Below are positions 1-7,560 of a DNA stretch of 13,110 bases, one piece after another. The position numbers and the translations under genes are program-made. How positions within the stretch are numbered: the first letter of the stretch is position 1; every line of letters starts with the position of its first letter. The stretch lies in the NCBI GenBank assembly GCA_003024985.2, contig PXIH01S0002871.1; one strand, given 5' to 3'. Source of the DNA: Euperipatoides rowelli (taxonomy: Eukaryota > Onychophora > Udeonychophora > Euonychophora > Peripatopsidae). The notes under the pieces were generated by a model. It worked only from the letters and a program-made list of their open reading frames with translations, was not told the origin of the DNA and searched no databases.

Positions 1-349
1 CTTATTATTAATTAACCAATCACAATTTAAACAATAAAATAAGGCAGCCCACTTATTATTAATTAACCAATCACAATTTAAGCAAAAAATAAGGCAGCCA
101 ACTTATTATTAATTAACCAATCACAATTGAAGCAACAAAATAAGGCAGCCATCTCATAATTTAAGCAACAAATTAAGGCAGCCATCTTATTATTAATTAA
201 CCAATCACAATTTAAGCAACAAAATAAGGCTGCCATCTTATTATTAATTGACCAATCACAATTTAAGCAACAAAATAAGGCAGCCATCTTATTATTAATT
301 AACCAATCATAATTTAAGCAACAAAATAAGGCAGCCATCTTATTATTAA
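1..349. repeat. 51-bp minisatellite, about seven units
   Basis: Tandem units begin at 1, 52, 102, 153, 186, 237, 288 and 339 (the last is partial). The usual period is 51 bp. The unit at 153-185 is only 33 bp because 18 bp holding the CCAATCA segment are missing. The unit at 52-101 has lost one base. Each full unit reads, in order, a TTATTA tract, TTAATTAA, CCAATCACAA, a short A-rich stretch and AAGGCAGCCATC. The minus strand therefore carries AAGATGGCTGCC once per unit. Because 51 and 33 are multiples of three, the minus strand stays open for several units and would encode a 17-residue peptide repeat containing MAALFCCLN. The 1-bp loss in the second unit breaks that frame, so I treat it as a by-product of the repeat. 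The array begins at the window edge and may extend further left. Confidence 0.95.
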
Positions 350-674
350 GGCTATAGTTCACATTTTAGTCAACTAGAATTTTTAAATAATATTTTTTTT
401 CAATTTAGTAACTATCATTCCGAAGGCATAGGATGATAAGCCTCTAGTTCAGTTTTCATGTTGATTTAACCTGCCACCTCTCAACATTTGAGAAAATTTC
501 TTAGCATTTATTAAATTGTTACTTGAAAATTCACGAGACACTAGTAAGCGCATGTATAACCAACAATGTTAGCATGTTTTTAACATCTGCACATCTATTT
601 TCTTCATTCCCAAAAGATTTGACAGAAGTCATGTCAAATTATTGAAATCGATCAAAAGAGATTATTGCACCCCT
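350..674. other. A+T-rich spacer, nothing recognised
   Basis: No tandem repeat, long inverted repeat or credible reading frame was seen between the 51-bp array and the first 81-bp repeat copy. The base composition is ordinary A+T-rich sequence. Confidence 0.6.
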
Positions 675-790
675 ACATCATCATAGGGTTGGGGCATAGT
701 GAGTTTAATATGTAGTTGGATTTAGGGTTCAGGGTTACTGTAAGGTTAGGACTGTTGATCATCATAGGGTTGGAGCATAGTGGGTTTAAN
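675..790. repeat. 81-bp telomere-like minisatellite, left part (about 1.4 units)
   Basis: The ATCATAGGGTTGG block occurs at 681 and again at 762, a period of 81 bp. Between them lies TTGGATTTAGGGTTCAGGG followed by TTACTGTAAGGTTAGG, the same unit found at 1571-1861. The match stops at the N at 790, after GTGGGTTTAA. The unit contains TTAGGG and related G-rich hexamers. Confidence 0.85.
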
Positions 791-1561
791 TAATTTTGAA
801 AATATTATTTTTCATTGGAAACAAATTGGGCATGGTTAGTTTTATATATCGTATTTTGAAGATATTTGGAGCAAACATGGATTGAGGGGTTAAATTGAAT
901 TGTAGAAAGCATCTCAATAAACATTGATTATGATACAAGCAACTTTTCAATCTTATTGTTTCTACTGATGTTACCTACAGCATGATGGACTGAAGAATAA
1001 AATGCTTACTTGTTGAAGCGTTTTCTATTTTTTTTTCATATTTTTTATTTTACTGATGTTTTTTTAGTCTAATAATAACTATTTAATAATTAAGGAGAAT
1101 ACTATAATATTGAATGTAAACTAAAATAAATATAAACATTTATTTTATTATTATGTAACAACTAAAAATGTAAGAGATCCCAATAATAAGATACCTTATT
1201 ATCTAATATATAGGCCGGTTCTACACTTGTGATAAAGCATAACATTAGGATCATCGCGATAAATCACCACGGCAGATGGTCTTGAAATTTTGCAAAGTTT
1301 AGGTTGTGATTCTTAATTGCTGGTGGTCCATTACCACACCAAAACAAATATAGTGCTAAATGTTGGCAAGTATGTATGTAAATAGATTCTGATTTTGTGC
1401 AATAGAATTTGAAAATCTTTAAAATTAAAGCTTTTTTATTTATTAATTTTATTTATTTATTAATTTAACATACAATTAAGCAAAGTGAATTGCTTCTGTT
1501 GCAAAAAGTATTTCTTCTAAATATAATTTAAAGTGTATTATCAATGCTCATTTTAACAAAA
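791..1561. other. Segment interrupting the 81-bp array
   Basis: This ~770-bp segment separates two parts of one 81-bp repeat family, and single N bases lie at its borders (790 and 1569). TTTAA occurs at both borders (785-789 and 1562-1566) and could be a target-site duplication, although such a short A+T word is common here. No clear terminal inverted repeats or coding sequence were found. The part at about 1205-1345 is less A+T-rich than its surroundings and contains CpG and a small TGGTG...CACCA inverted repeat, so it may hold an old repeat fragment. The segment could be an insertion or an assembly join. Confidence 0.5.
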
Positions 1562-1861
1562 TTTAAATNAGTTGGAGTTAGGGTTCAGGGTTACGGTAAG
1601 GTTAGGACTTTTGATTATCATAGCATTGGGGCATAGTGGGTTTAATACGTAGTTGGAGTTAGGGTTCAGAGTTACTGTAAGGTTAGGACTGTTGATCATC
1701 TTAGGGTTGGAGCATAGTGTGTTTAATACATAGTTGGAGTTAGGGTTCAGGGTTACAGTAAGGTTAGGATTGTTGAATATCATAGCATTAGGGCATAGTA
1801 GGTTTAATACATAGTGTTTAATACATAGTGGATTTAGGGTTCCGGGCTATGGTACGGTAGG
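1562..1861. repeat. 81-bp telomere-like minisatellite, right part (about 3.4 units)
   Basis: Units start at 1571, 1652, 1733 and 1829. The first two intervals are exactly 81 bp. The third unit is longer because a 14-bp block, TTTAATACATAGTG, is directly duplicated (1803-1816 and 1817-1830). Each unit carries TTGGAGTTAGGGTTCAGGG, a small TTACTGTAA inverted repeat and GGTTAGGA. The minus strand is open across about 2.8 units with a 27-residue repeat containing NLTVTLNPNSNYVLN. That is expected from an 81-bp period and is not taken as a gene. Confidence 0.93.
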
Positions 1862-2938
1862 ACTATAAATAAAAAATGAAGGCTGCTATCCATTTTGTTC
1901 ACGAGATTGAAATGTAGATTAGATTTTGCGCTTACTAGACTCATGAAAATACAGTGAAATTATGAGACATCGATTGAACAATTGAATGTATATTTCATAG
2001 TGACCAGTTATTTCAGAAGAAAAAATAATGCTACTTATTTATATTTAGATTTTGAAGACTATGCATTCTGAGGCCATATAAATAAAGTTATTTATTAGCT
2101 GAATTGCTATATAATAAAGTAATAATCTTAGTAATTTTTTTTAAGTAAATCAAAGGGAAGGGGTGGGGGCACAAATGATAATCTAGGGGATCTGTACAAA
2201 ACTTTTAAATTAAATACTCTATATAAATTACCTATTACCAGTTAATAGTAACAGCCTACTATTAATTTTCACAATTGGGCGGGCATGGAGATGGTAAAGT
2301 TCTTAAAATTTAAAGTTAGGTATTTATTTATTAAAAACAAAACAAAAAACTTGGGAAAATAAGCAAACAATTCCATTGCACTAAGTATTAACAAAACTGG
2401 AATCAAGGAAATTATCTTCTTGTCATTGGTTAATTAAAAGAAAATAATATGAATTATAGAGTCAAAACGAATTGTTGAAATCAGTTCTTGTTCAGCTGCA
2501 AAGATTATTGTTGTTTAGATATTTTTTTTCCAAAACAAACAAACCTTTTAATTAAATAAAGTTTTATTGAATTATTTAGTACTTTCAGAATATCTTATTA
2601 AATATTTACATATTTACTGTAGCATAAAAAGTTCAGTAATCATTGGGGAATTTCTGTTCACTAAATCCCAAATCATTGTAGATATACGAGTATTTTGATT
2701 AGTAGGAAAAAGTTCATTTAAAGATATTACTTATTTTCATATGTTTAATAAAACAATTCTAAATTAATGTTGTACAAACTTTGTTTTTCAATGCAAACAC
2801 AATTAAAACAACAACAAAAAAATTGAACAAGTTATTAATTATTTGCTAGATTTGATCAAATAAATAATTAAATAAATACCTTTTGCCAAATTGCCACACG
2901 TTGAGGCTATTCAGGTTGGAAAACAAGATACTAAATTA
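1862..2938. other. A+T-rich spacer
   Basis: No gene-like reading frame was seen. Two small G-rich patches stand out, at about 2154-2172 (GGGAAGGGGTGGGGGCAC) and 2276-2293. The first resembles the G-rich, CACAAA-ending part of the Helitron's internal repeat (3506-3516), so it may be an old fragment, but the match is short. A weak A+T-rich hairpin (TTATTTG / CAAATAA type) lies at about 2832-2872. Confidence 0.5.
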
Positions 2939-2954
2939 TCTATATATTGAGGGG

Positions 2955-3540
2955 TTTTTTCCGTTCAATCTGTTTGGAGAGAACATCTTGAGGCAAAAAT
3001 ATGATTGAGGTATCAATAGAAAGGTCTTACCCTCTATATGTGTGATCACAGGTCAAAAATGCAGGCCAGGGGGGGGGGGGGGGGGGCAAAACCATGTTCC
3101 GTCCATAGAGTTTTAGACCGTTCGATCTATTTTGAGAGAACGGATCGACGAAAAAAATATGAGTGAGGTATGAAAAGAAAGCTCTTACCATCTCTATGTC
3201 CCATCACAGGTGAAAAATGACATTTGGCATATAGTAGGGCGTAGGCACAAAACATGTAAGGTTTTTTACTGTTCGATCTAATTTGAGAAAACAGGTCGAT
3301 GTAAAAAAATGAGAGGTATCAAAAGAAAGCTCTTACCATCTATATGTCTCATCACAGGTGAAAAAATGACATTTGGCTCATGGTGGGGAAGAATAACGCA
3401 AACCATGTAGGTTTTTTGACTGTTTGATCTAATTTTAAGAGAACGGGTCGACGTAAAAATATGACAAAAAAAAGCTCTTAATGATATTTGGTCAACTGTG
3501 GGAGGGGGGCACAAACTATGTAGGTTTTTATAAGGATTTT
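2955..3540 (+). repeat. ~151-bp tandem repeats inside the Helitron (about 3.8 units)
   Basis: Units are anchored by GTTCRATCT (GTTTGATCT in the last) at 2963, 3120, 3271 and 3422, giving spacings of 157, 151 and 151 bp. Each unit then reads GAGAGAACGG-like sequence, a TCGACG motif, ATATGA, AGAAAGCTCTTACC, a CTATATGT block, ATCACAGGTGAAAAATGACA and a G-rich tract before ACAAACCATGT. The fourth unit has lost most of its middle (after 3470). The first is the most diverged. Confidence 0.88.
3069..3086. repeat. Run of 18 G
   Basis: Eighteen consecutive G bases lie in the first internal Helitron unit. Sister units have only short G tracts at the same place (around 3236, 3384 and 3501), so this one has expanded. 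It could form a G-quadruplex, and its exact length may be a sequencing estimate. Confidence 0.9.
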
Positions 3541-3574
3541 TTTTTAGAGTGAAGGAAATGACCCAACAATGAAC

Positions 3575-3602
3575 ACCCGGGCAACGCCGGGTACTAAGCT
3601 AG
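3575..3602 (+). other. Helitron 3' terminal hairpin and CTAG end
   Basis: A six-base-pair stem, ACCCGG with CCGGGT, closes a GCAACG loop at 3575-3592. Six bases later comes CTAG (3599-3602), then the host T. This is the termination signal arrangement of canonical Helitrons and fixes the element's right border. Confidence 0.88.
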
Positions 3603-3810
3603 TTGTTATAATTACTATTATTATTGTTATTATTCTCAGTATTCTTCTCATTATTCTCAATATATTATTCTCCTATTCTGATTATTATTATTTTTATTGT
3701 TAGTGTTACCATTATTGTTATTGTAACTTTCACTACCATTAGTGTTGCTTTTGCTGTTAATATTATGATTGATATTGATGATGCTACTATTTTTGTTAAA
3801 AAGGTTTTTA
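3603..3810. repeat. Degenerate TTA/ATT trinucleotide microsatellite
   Basis: The sequence is dominated by ATT, TTATTG and TTC triplets, starting one base after the Helitron 3' end. It is open on both strands because of its triplet composition. The plus-strand frame from 3624 is nearly all I, V, F and T residues, and the opposite strand is open too. I see no sign of a real protein. Confidence 0.8.
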
Positions 3811-3811
3811 T

Positions 3812-4244
3812 TGAAGACAAACCAACATAAAATTTCAGGTCATATAAATACTTTATTATGTTAGACATACATATCTTTCAAACAATTAACATTTTAGTGA
3901 AACAGGTGTAAAATTTAAAGCATATATCTCTTTCAAACTAATAATGTTTTCATCAGGAAAAATTGTTTATCAATATAAAAAATGACATTTATATTTAGTC
4001 TTGTACCAGTTGGAATATTAATATAATGTCATATTAATATGTCTACTGTTACAAAACCAAATATTTATGTCATTTATTATATTGATAAACAATTTTTCCT
4101 GATAAAAACATTATTCGTTTGAAAGACAGCAGGCTTTGAATTTTAAACCTGTTTCACTGCAAAATTAATTGTATAAAATAGATTTATGTCTAACATTATA
4201 AAGAATTTATACAACATGCAATGTAACAGTTGAATTTGTCTTCA
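3812..4244. mobile_element. Foldback element: 433-bp near-continuous imperfect palindrome
   Basis: The left half pairs with the right half around a centre near 4028. Outer arms match TGAAGACAAA (3812-3821) with TTTGTCTTCA (4235-4244). Further in, TTAGACATA, AGTGAAACAGG, CTTTCAAAC, TAATGTTTT, ATCAGGAAAAATTG and TTTATCAATATAA on the left all have their reverse complements at mirrored positions on the right. The match continues to an ATATTAATAT / ATATTAATAT centre separated by six bases (4025-4030). By eye roughly four in five positions pair, with a poorer stretch at about 3822-3844. This is the structure of a foldback MITE, or of an old head-to-head duplication. It lies inside TTA/ATT microsatellite sequence on both sides. 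I found no clear target-site duplication and no coding capacity. Confidence 0.85.
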
Positions 4245-4360
4245 CCAATTATTATTTTGGGCAGGTTTTCTGTGATCTACATTGTTATTGTTATCATTAT
4301 TTTTTGATATTGTTTTTTAATTATTATTATTATTATTATTATTATTNTTATTATTATTAC
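4245..4360. repeat. TTA/ATT microsatellite
   Basis: A degenerate ATT-rich stretch becomes a nearly pure (TTA)n run at about 4319-4360, with one N at 4347. It directly abuts the 158-bp array. Confidence 0.9.
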
Positions 4361-5140
4361 TAGTTTAAAAGTCCATCAAAAATGATGGATACAGTGACAT
4401 CTATGGACAGAAAATAGAGCAAAAACATATTTGTGCATCATCAGCTCACCGAAGATGGCCGAGCAGCGTGACAGACATCATGAACAAACTTGCCTTTTAT
4501 TATAGTTGTAGAAGGTAGAAGATTAGACTTTTTAAAAGCCCGTCAAAAATGACAGATACAGTGTCATCTATAGACAGTAAATAGAGAAAAACATCTTCAG
4601 GTGTCATCGGCTCGCTGAAGGTGGCCGAGCAGCATGACAGACATCATGACCAAAGTGACCAAACTAGCTTTTTATTATATTAGACNAGTTTAAANCCCAT
4701 CAAAAATGATGGAAACAGCGACATCTATGGACAGAATATAGAGCAAAAACATCTTCTGGCATCATCGGCCCACCGAAGATGGCCGAGCAGCGTGACAGAC
4801 ATCATGACCAAAGTGGCCAAACTTGCCTTTTATTATATTAGACTAGTTTAAAGCCCATCAAAAATGATGGAAACAGCAACATATATGGACAGAATATAGA
4901 GCGAAAACATCTTCTGGCATCATCGGCTCACCGAAGATGGCCGAGCAGCGTGACAGACATCATGACCAAAGTGACAAAACTTCCTTTTATTATATTAGAC
5001 CAGTTTATAACCCCATCAAAAATTATGGATACAGCGACATCTATGGATAGAAATAGAGCGAAAACATCTTTGGGCATCATCGGCTCACCGAAGATGGCTG
5101 AGCAGCGTGACAGACATCATGGCATTTTATTATATTAGAT
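4361..5140. repeat. 158-bp tandem repeat, five units
   Basis: Anchored on the TTTAAA block, units begin at 4364, 4531, 4689, 4847 and 5004, so periods are 167, 158, 158 and 157 bp. The first is longer because of extra sequence at about 4503-4521. Each unit has a CCATCA-AAAA-TGATGG inverted repeat (diverged in some units), then ACAGYGACATCTATGGACAG, then ATCGGCTCACCGAAG, then ATGGCCGAGCAGCGTGACAG and a TTTTATTATATTAGAC tail. The last unit ends shortly after CATCATGGCATTTTATTATATTAGAT. N bases at 4686 and 4695 replace single bases that are T and G in the next unit. A plus-strand frame at 4950-5138 lies inside the array and is not a gene. Confidence 0.95.
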
Positions 5141-5219
5141 TATTGATCATCTAGACTCAGGTGCCTTTTAATAACAATGAAGGGATGACAAACAAAGATA
5201 TCAAAATTTTAAATAAATT

Positions 5220-6180
5220 TTGCTCAGAATAATATTACTTTTGATCACAGTGATGCACAGTAATATACAATAATGCACTGTTATCATTACTTCAAGTTTC
5301 ATTTACTCTCAGTGCTGAATTCTTCACCTCAAGCTACTTTTATCACAGTAATTAATTACTTATACTTAATCTAATGTTACTTTTATTCACATTGTTTACT
5401 TCCTGTAAGGAGCTATTTTTACTCACAGCAAATAATTATATTTACACACAGTAAAGAATTACATTCACACAGTATTTTTTTACATCAAGTAATTGTTATT
5501 TTTACTCACAATAAATAATTGCTTTACTCACAGTAATGTTAATTTTACTCACAGTAAGAGGTATTTTTACTCACAATAATGAATTAATTTTACTCCCAGT
5601 AATCTTATTTTTACTCACATTAATAGTTACTTTAATCCCAATAATAAGTTACTTTTACTCATAGTAGTGTTATTTTTACACACATTAATAGTTACTTTTA
5701 CTCACAGTGACTAATACCTATTACTCACAGTAATGTTATTTTTACTCAGAGTAATAGATACTTTTACTCACTATATTAAGTAACTTTTATTGACAGTAAA
5801 GAATTACTTTAATTACAGTTAAAAGATGAGTTATTTCTTGTTTATAATATTGAGTTACTTTCTTAGTTACAGTAATATATTTTTATAGGGTTACAGTAAA
5901 GAGTAACATCTATTCAGGGCCAGCATTGTGTTATTTTTATTCATTTACAGTAAGATCGTTTATTGATTTTCAATGTTATTTAATTTCAGTAATGAAATAT
6001 TTTAATTCAACTCAGTAATGAGTTACATTGCTTCTAAGTAGACATATTCAAGAATAAATTCTCAATTATAGTAATAGTTAATTAAGTCCAAATAAATTAA
6101 TGGATTATTTTTATTAAGTACATTAATGAATTAATTTAACTCAATTATGAGTATGAGTTAATTAAATTCAGTTACAAAAA
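5220..6180. repeat. Degenerate 21-26-bp array with TTACT-CAC-AGTAA
   Basis: A short unit close to TTTTTACTCACAGTAATGTTA recurs for almost 1 kb, best conserved at about 5500-5800 and fading at both ends. Exact or near copies of TTACTCACAGTAA start at 5524, 5545, 5567, 5721 and 5742 (the last with CAG in the middle), 21-22 bp apart where adjacent. The core is a 13-bp interrupted palindrome with five-base arms and a three-base centre. The rest of the unit varies in length. No gene was seen. Confidence 0.85.
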
Positions 6181-6191
6181 TATGTTTTTTC

Positions 6192-6285
6192 TCAATGGTA
6201 GTCTACCCAGAATCAAACTTGTGCTTTCGTTTGACTGACTAGATTCCCAAGCTAAGTATTCTACCAACTTGGCTGTCTCAGCGGG
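6192..6285 (-). mobile_element. tRNA-like SINE head (Pol III A and B box)
   Basis: Read on the minus strand, CTGAGACAGCCAAGTTGGTA is followed by GAATACTTAGCTTGGGAATC and, later, GTTTGATTCTGGG. AGCCAAGTTGGTAG (6261-6274) fits an RNA polymerase III A box and GTTTGATTC (6210-6218) fits a degenerate B box. A possible anticodon arm (TTAG...CTAG) lies between them. The A-to-B distance is about twelve bases longer than in an ordinary tRNA, acceptor pairing is not convincing and the T stem is poor, so a working tRNA gene is unlikely. A tRNA-derived SINE head or tRNA pseudogene fits best. I could not define a SINE body or tail. Confidence 0.6.
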
Positions 6286-6852
6286 AACATAATTAGTTAC
6301 TTTTAATGAGTTATTATAAGATAATAATAAGACCCTAAGATAGAAATATTTAGGGATCATGAGTTTGAACCTTTGCATTGGGTAATGTACACAATGACGA
6401 TGATGTCAAGATAGAAATCCTTATTAATCCATGATTAAAATCTCTGCTTTGGAAAATGTACACAATGATAATGATGTAGCATGAGCTAAATATTTTTGTT
6501 GATCAATGGTGTGAAACTCCACTTTGAAGAATTCACAATGTTGAAGATAATAATGATGATGTTGAGGATCAAGATGGAAAACTTTGGTAATCCATGATGC
6601 AAAACTTCACTTCAGATAATAACCACAATGATGGTGCTCGAGATAAAAAACATTTGTGATCTATCATTTGAAACTCCACTTTTGGTGAAAACACATAATG
6701 ATGGTTATGGTTCCCAAGATAGAAATCTTTGATAAACCATGATGCAAACCTCCACTTTGGAGAACACACCCAATGAAGATCATGCTCAAGTTAGAGATCT
6801 TTACCAATCCATCATGTAAACCCCCCACTTCAGATAACACACACAATGATTA

Positions 6853-6894
6853 TGCATCATGGATCACCAATTATAACTGGTGATCCATGATGCA
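6853..6894. repeat. Perfect 17-bp inverted repeat with 8-bp spacer
   Basis: The monomer segment TGCATCATGGATCACCA (6853-6869) is followed by ATTATAAC and then by its exact reverse complement (6878-6894). Elsewhere in the array TGGTGATCCATGATG occurs in one orientation only, so part of a monomer has been inverted here. Confidence 0.93.
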
Positions 6895-6897
6895 AAC

Positions 6898-7560
6898 TTC
6901 CACTTTGGAGAACACACTTGATGATGATGATGATGATGATATTGATAATGTTTACAAAATAATTTTTTGGCAATTTATTATGTGAACCTCTATTTTAGAC
7001 AAAACACAATGATGATGATATTCTAGATAGGAATCATTGGTGATTCATATGTGAACCTCTGTTTGGAGAACACACACAATGATCGTGACACACAAATAGC
7101 GATCCTTGGCAATCCATCATGCAAACCTCCACTTTGGAGAATGCACACAATGATGATGCTCAACATAGAAATCAATGATGATGTATGATTGAAGCTTCCA
7201 CTTTGGAGAACACACTTGATGATGATGATGTTGTTGGTAATGTTTCCGACAGAATTATTTGGCAATTTATAATGTGAACCTCCATTTTAGACAACACACA
7301 TAATGATGATGATATTCTAGATATAAATCATTAGTGATTCATATGTGAACCTCTGTTTAGAGAACACACAATGATCACGACACACAATATAGCAATCCTT
7401 GGCAATCCATCATGCAAACCTCACTTTGGAGGCACACAATGATGATGCTCAACATAGAAATCATTGATTATTTATAGATGGAAGCTTCCACTTTGGAGAA
7501 CACACTTGATGATGATAATGTTTAAGATAGAATCTTTGGCAAGTTATAATGTGAACCTTA
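6898..7560. repeat. Higher-order repeat of 290-298 bp (four monomers per unit)
   Basis: Blocks starting with TTCCACTTTGGAGAACACAC followed by TTGATGATGATG recur with the CTTTGG anchor at 6903, 7201 and 7491 (spacings 298 and 290). Inside the first two blocks the same ordered set follows: a TTTTTGGCAATTTAT monomer, a TTAGACAAAACACA monomer, a GATTCATATGTGAACCTCTG monomer and a CGTGACACACAA monomer. The third block diverges after about 7560. Monomers within a block are less alike than equivalent monomers in neighbouring blocks. Confidence 0.88.

Larger units (their letters stand above)
2939..3602 (+). mobile_element. Non-autonomous Helitron, structurally complete (664 bp)
   Basis: The left end starts TCTATATATTGAGGGG directly after an A (2938). 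The right end is CTAG at 3599-3602, directly followed by a T (3603). A GC-rich hairpin, ACCCGG-GCAACG-CCGGGT, lies at 3575-3592 and ends ten bases before the terminus. Canonical Helitrons start with TC, end with a short hairpin followed by CTRR, and insert between A and T without target duplication. All four signs are present here. The element has no Rep/helicase coding capacity and must rely on an autonomous relative. Its interior is a tandem array of ~151-bp units with little unique sequence, an arrangement also described for DINE-1-like and bivalve pearl-like elements. Reading frames inside it fall in the repeat units and are not genes. Element class is well supported; the family name is not assigned. 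Confidence 0.88.

Noticed and set aside
78-362. 94-codon minus-strand frame with a 17-residue MAALFCCLN repeat
   Set aside because: It follows the 51-bp minisatellite exactly, and a 1-bp deletion in the second unit breaks it. No signal of a gene lies outside the array.
3278-3514. 78-codon minus-strand frame inside the Helitron
   Set aside because: It spans the ~151-bp repeat units and has no similarity to Rep or helicase motifs.
3624-3830. 68-codon plus-strand frame that looks like membrane segments
   Set aside because: The I/V/F-rich peptide comes from TTA/ATT triplets, and the opposite strand is open as well.
6192-6285. A functional tRNA gene on the minus strand
   Set aside because: A- and B-box words are present, but acceptor and T-stem pairing is poor and the spacing between the boxes is too long. 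It is better read as a SINE head or pseudogene.
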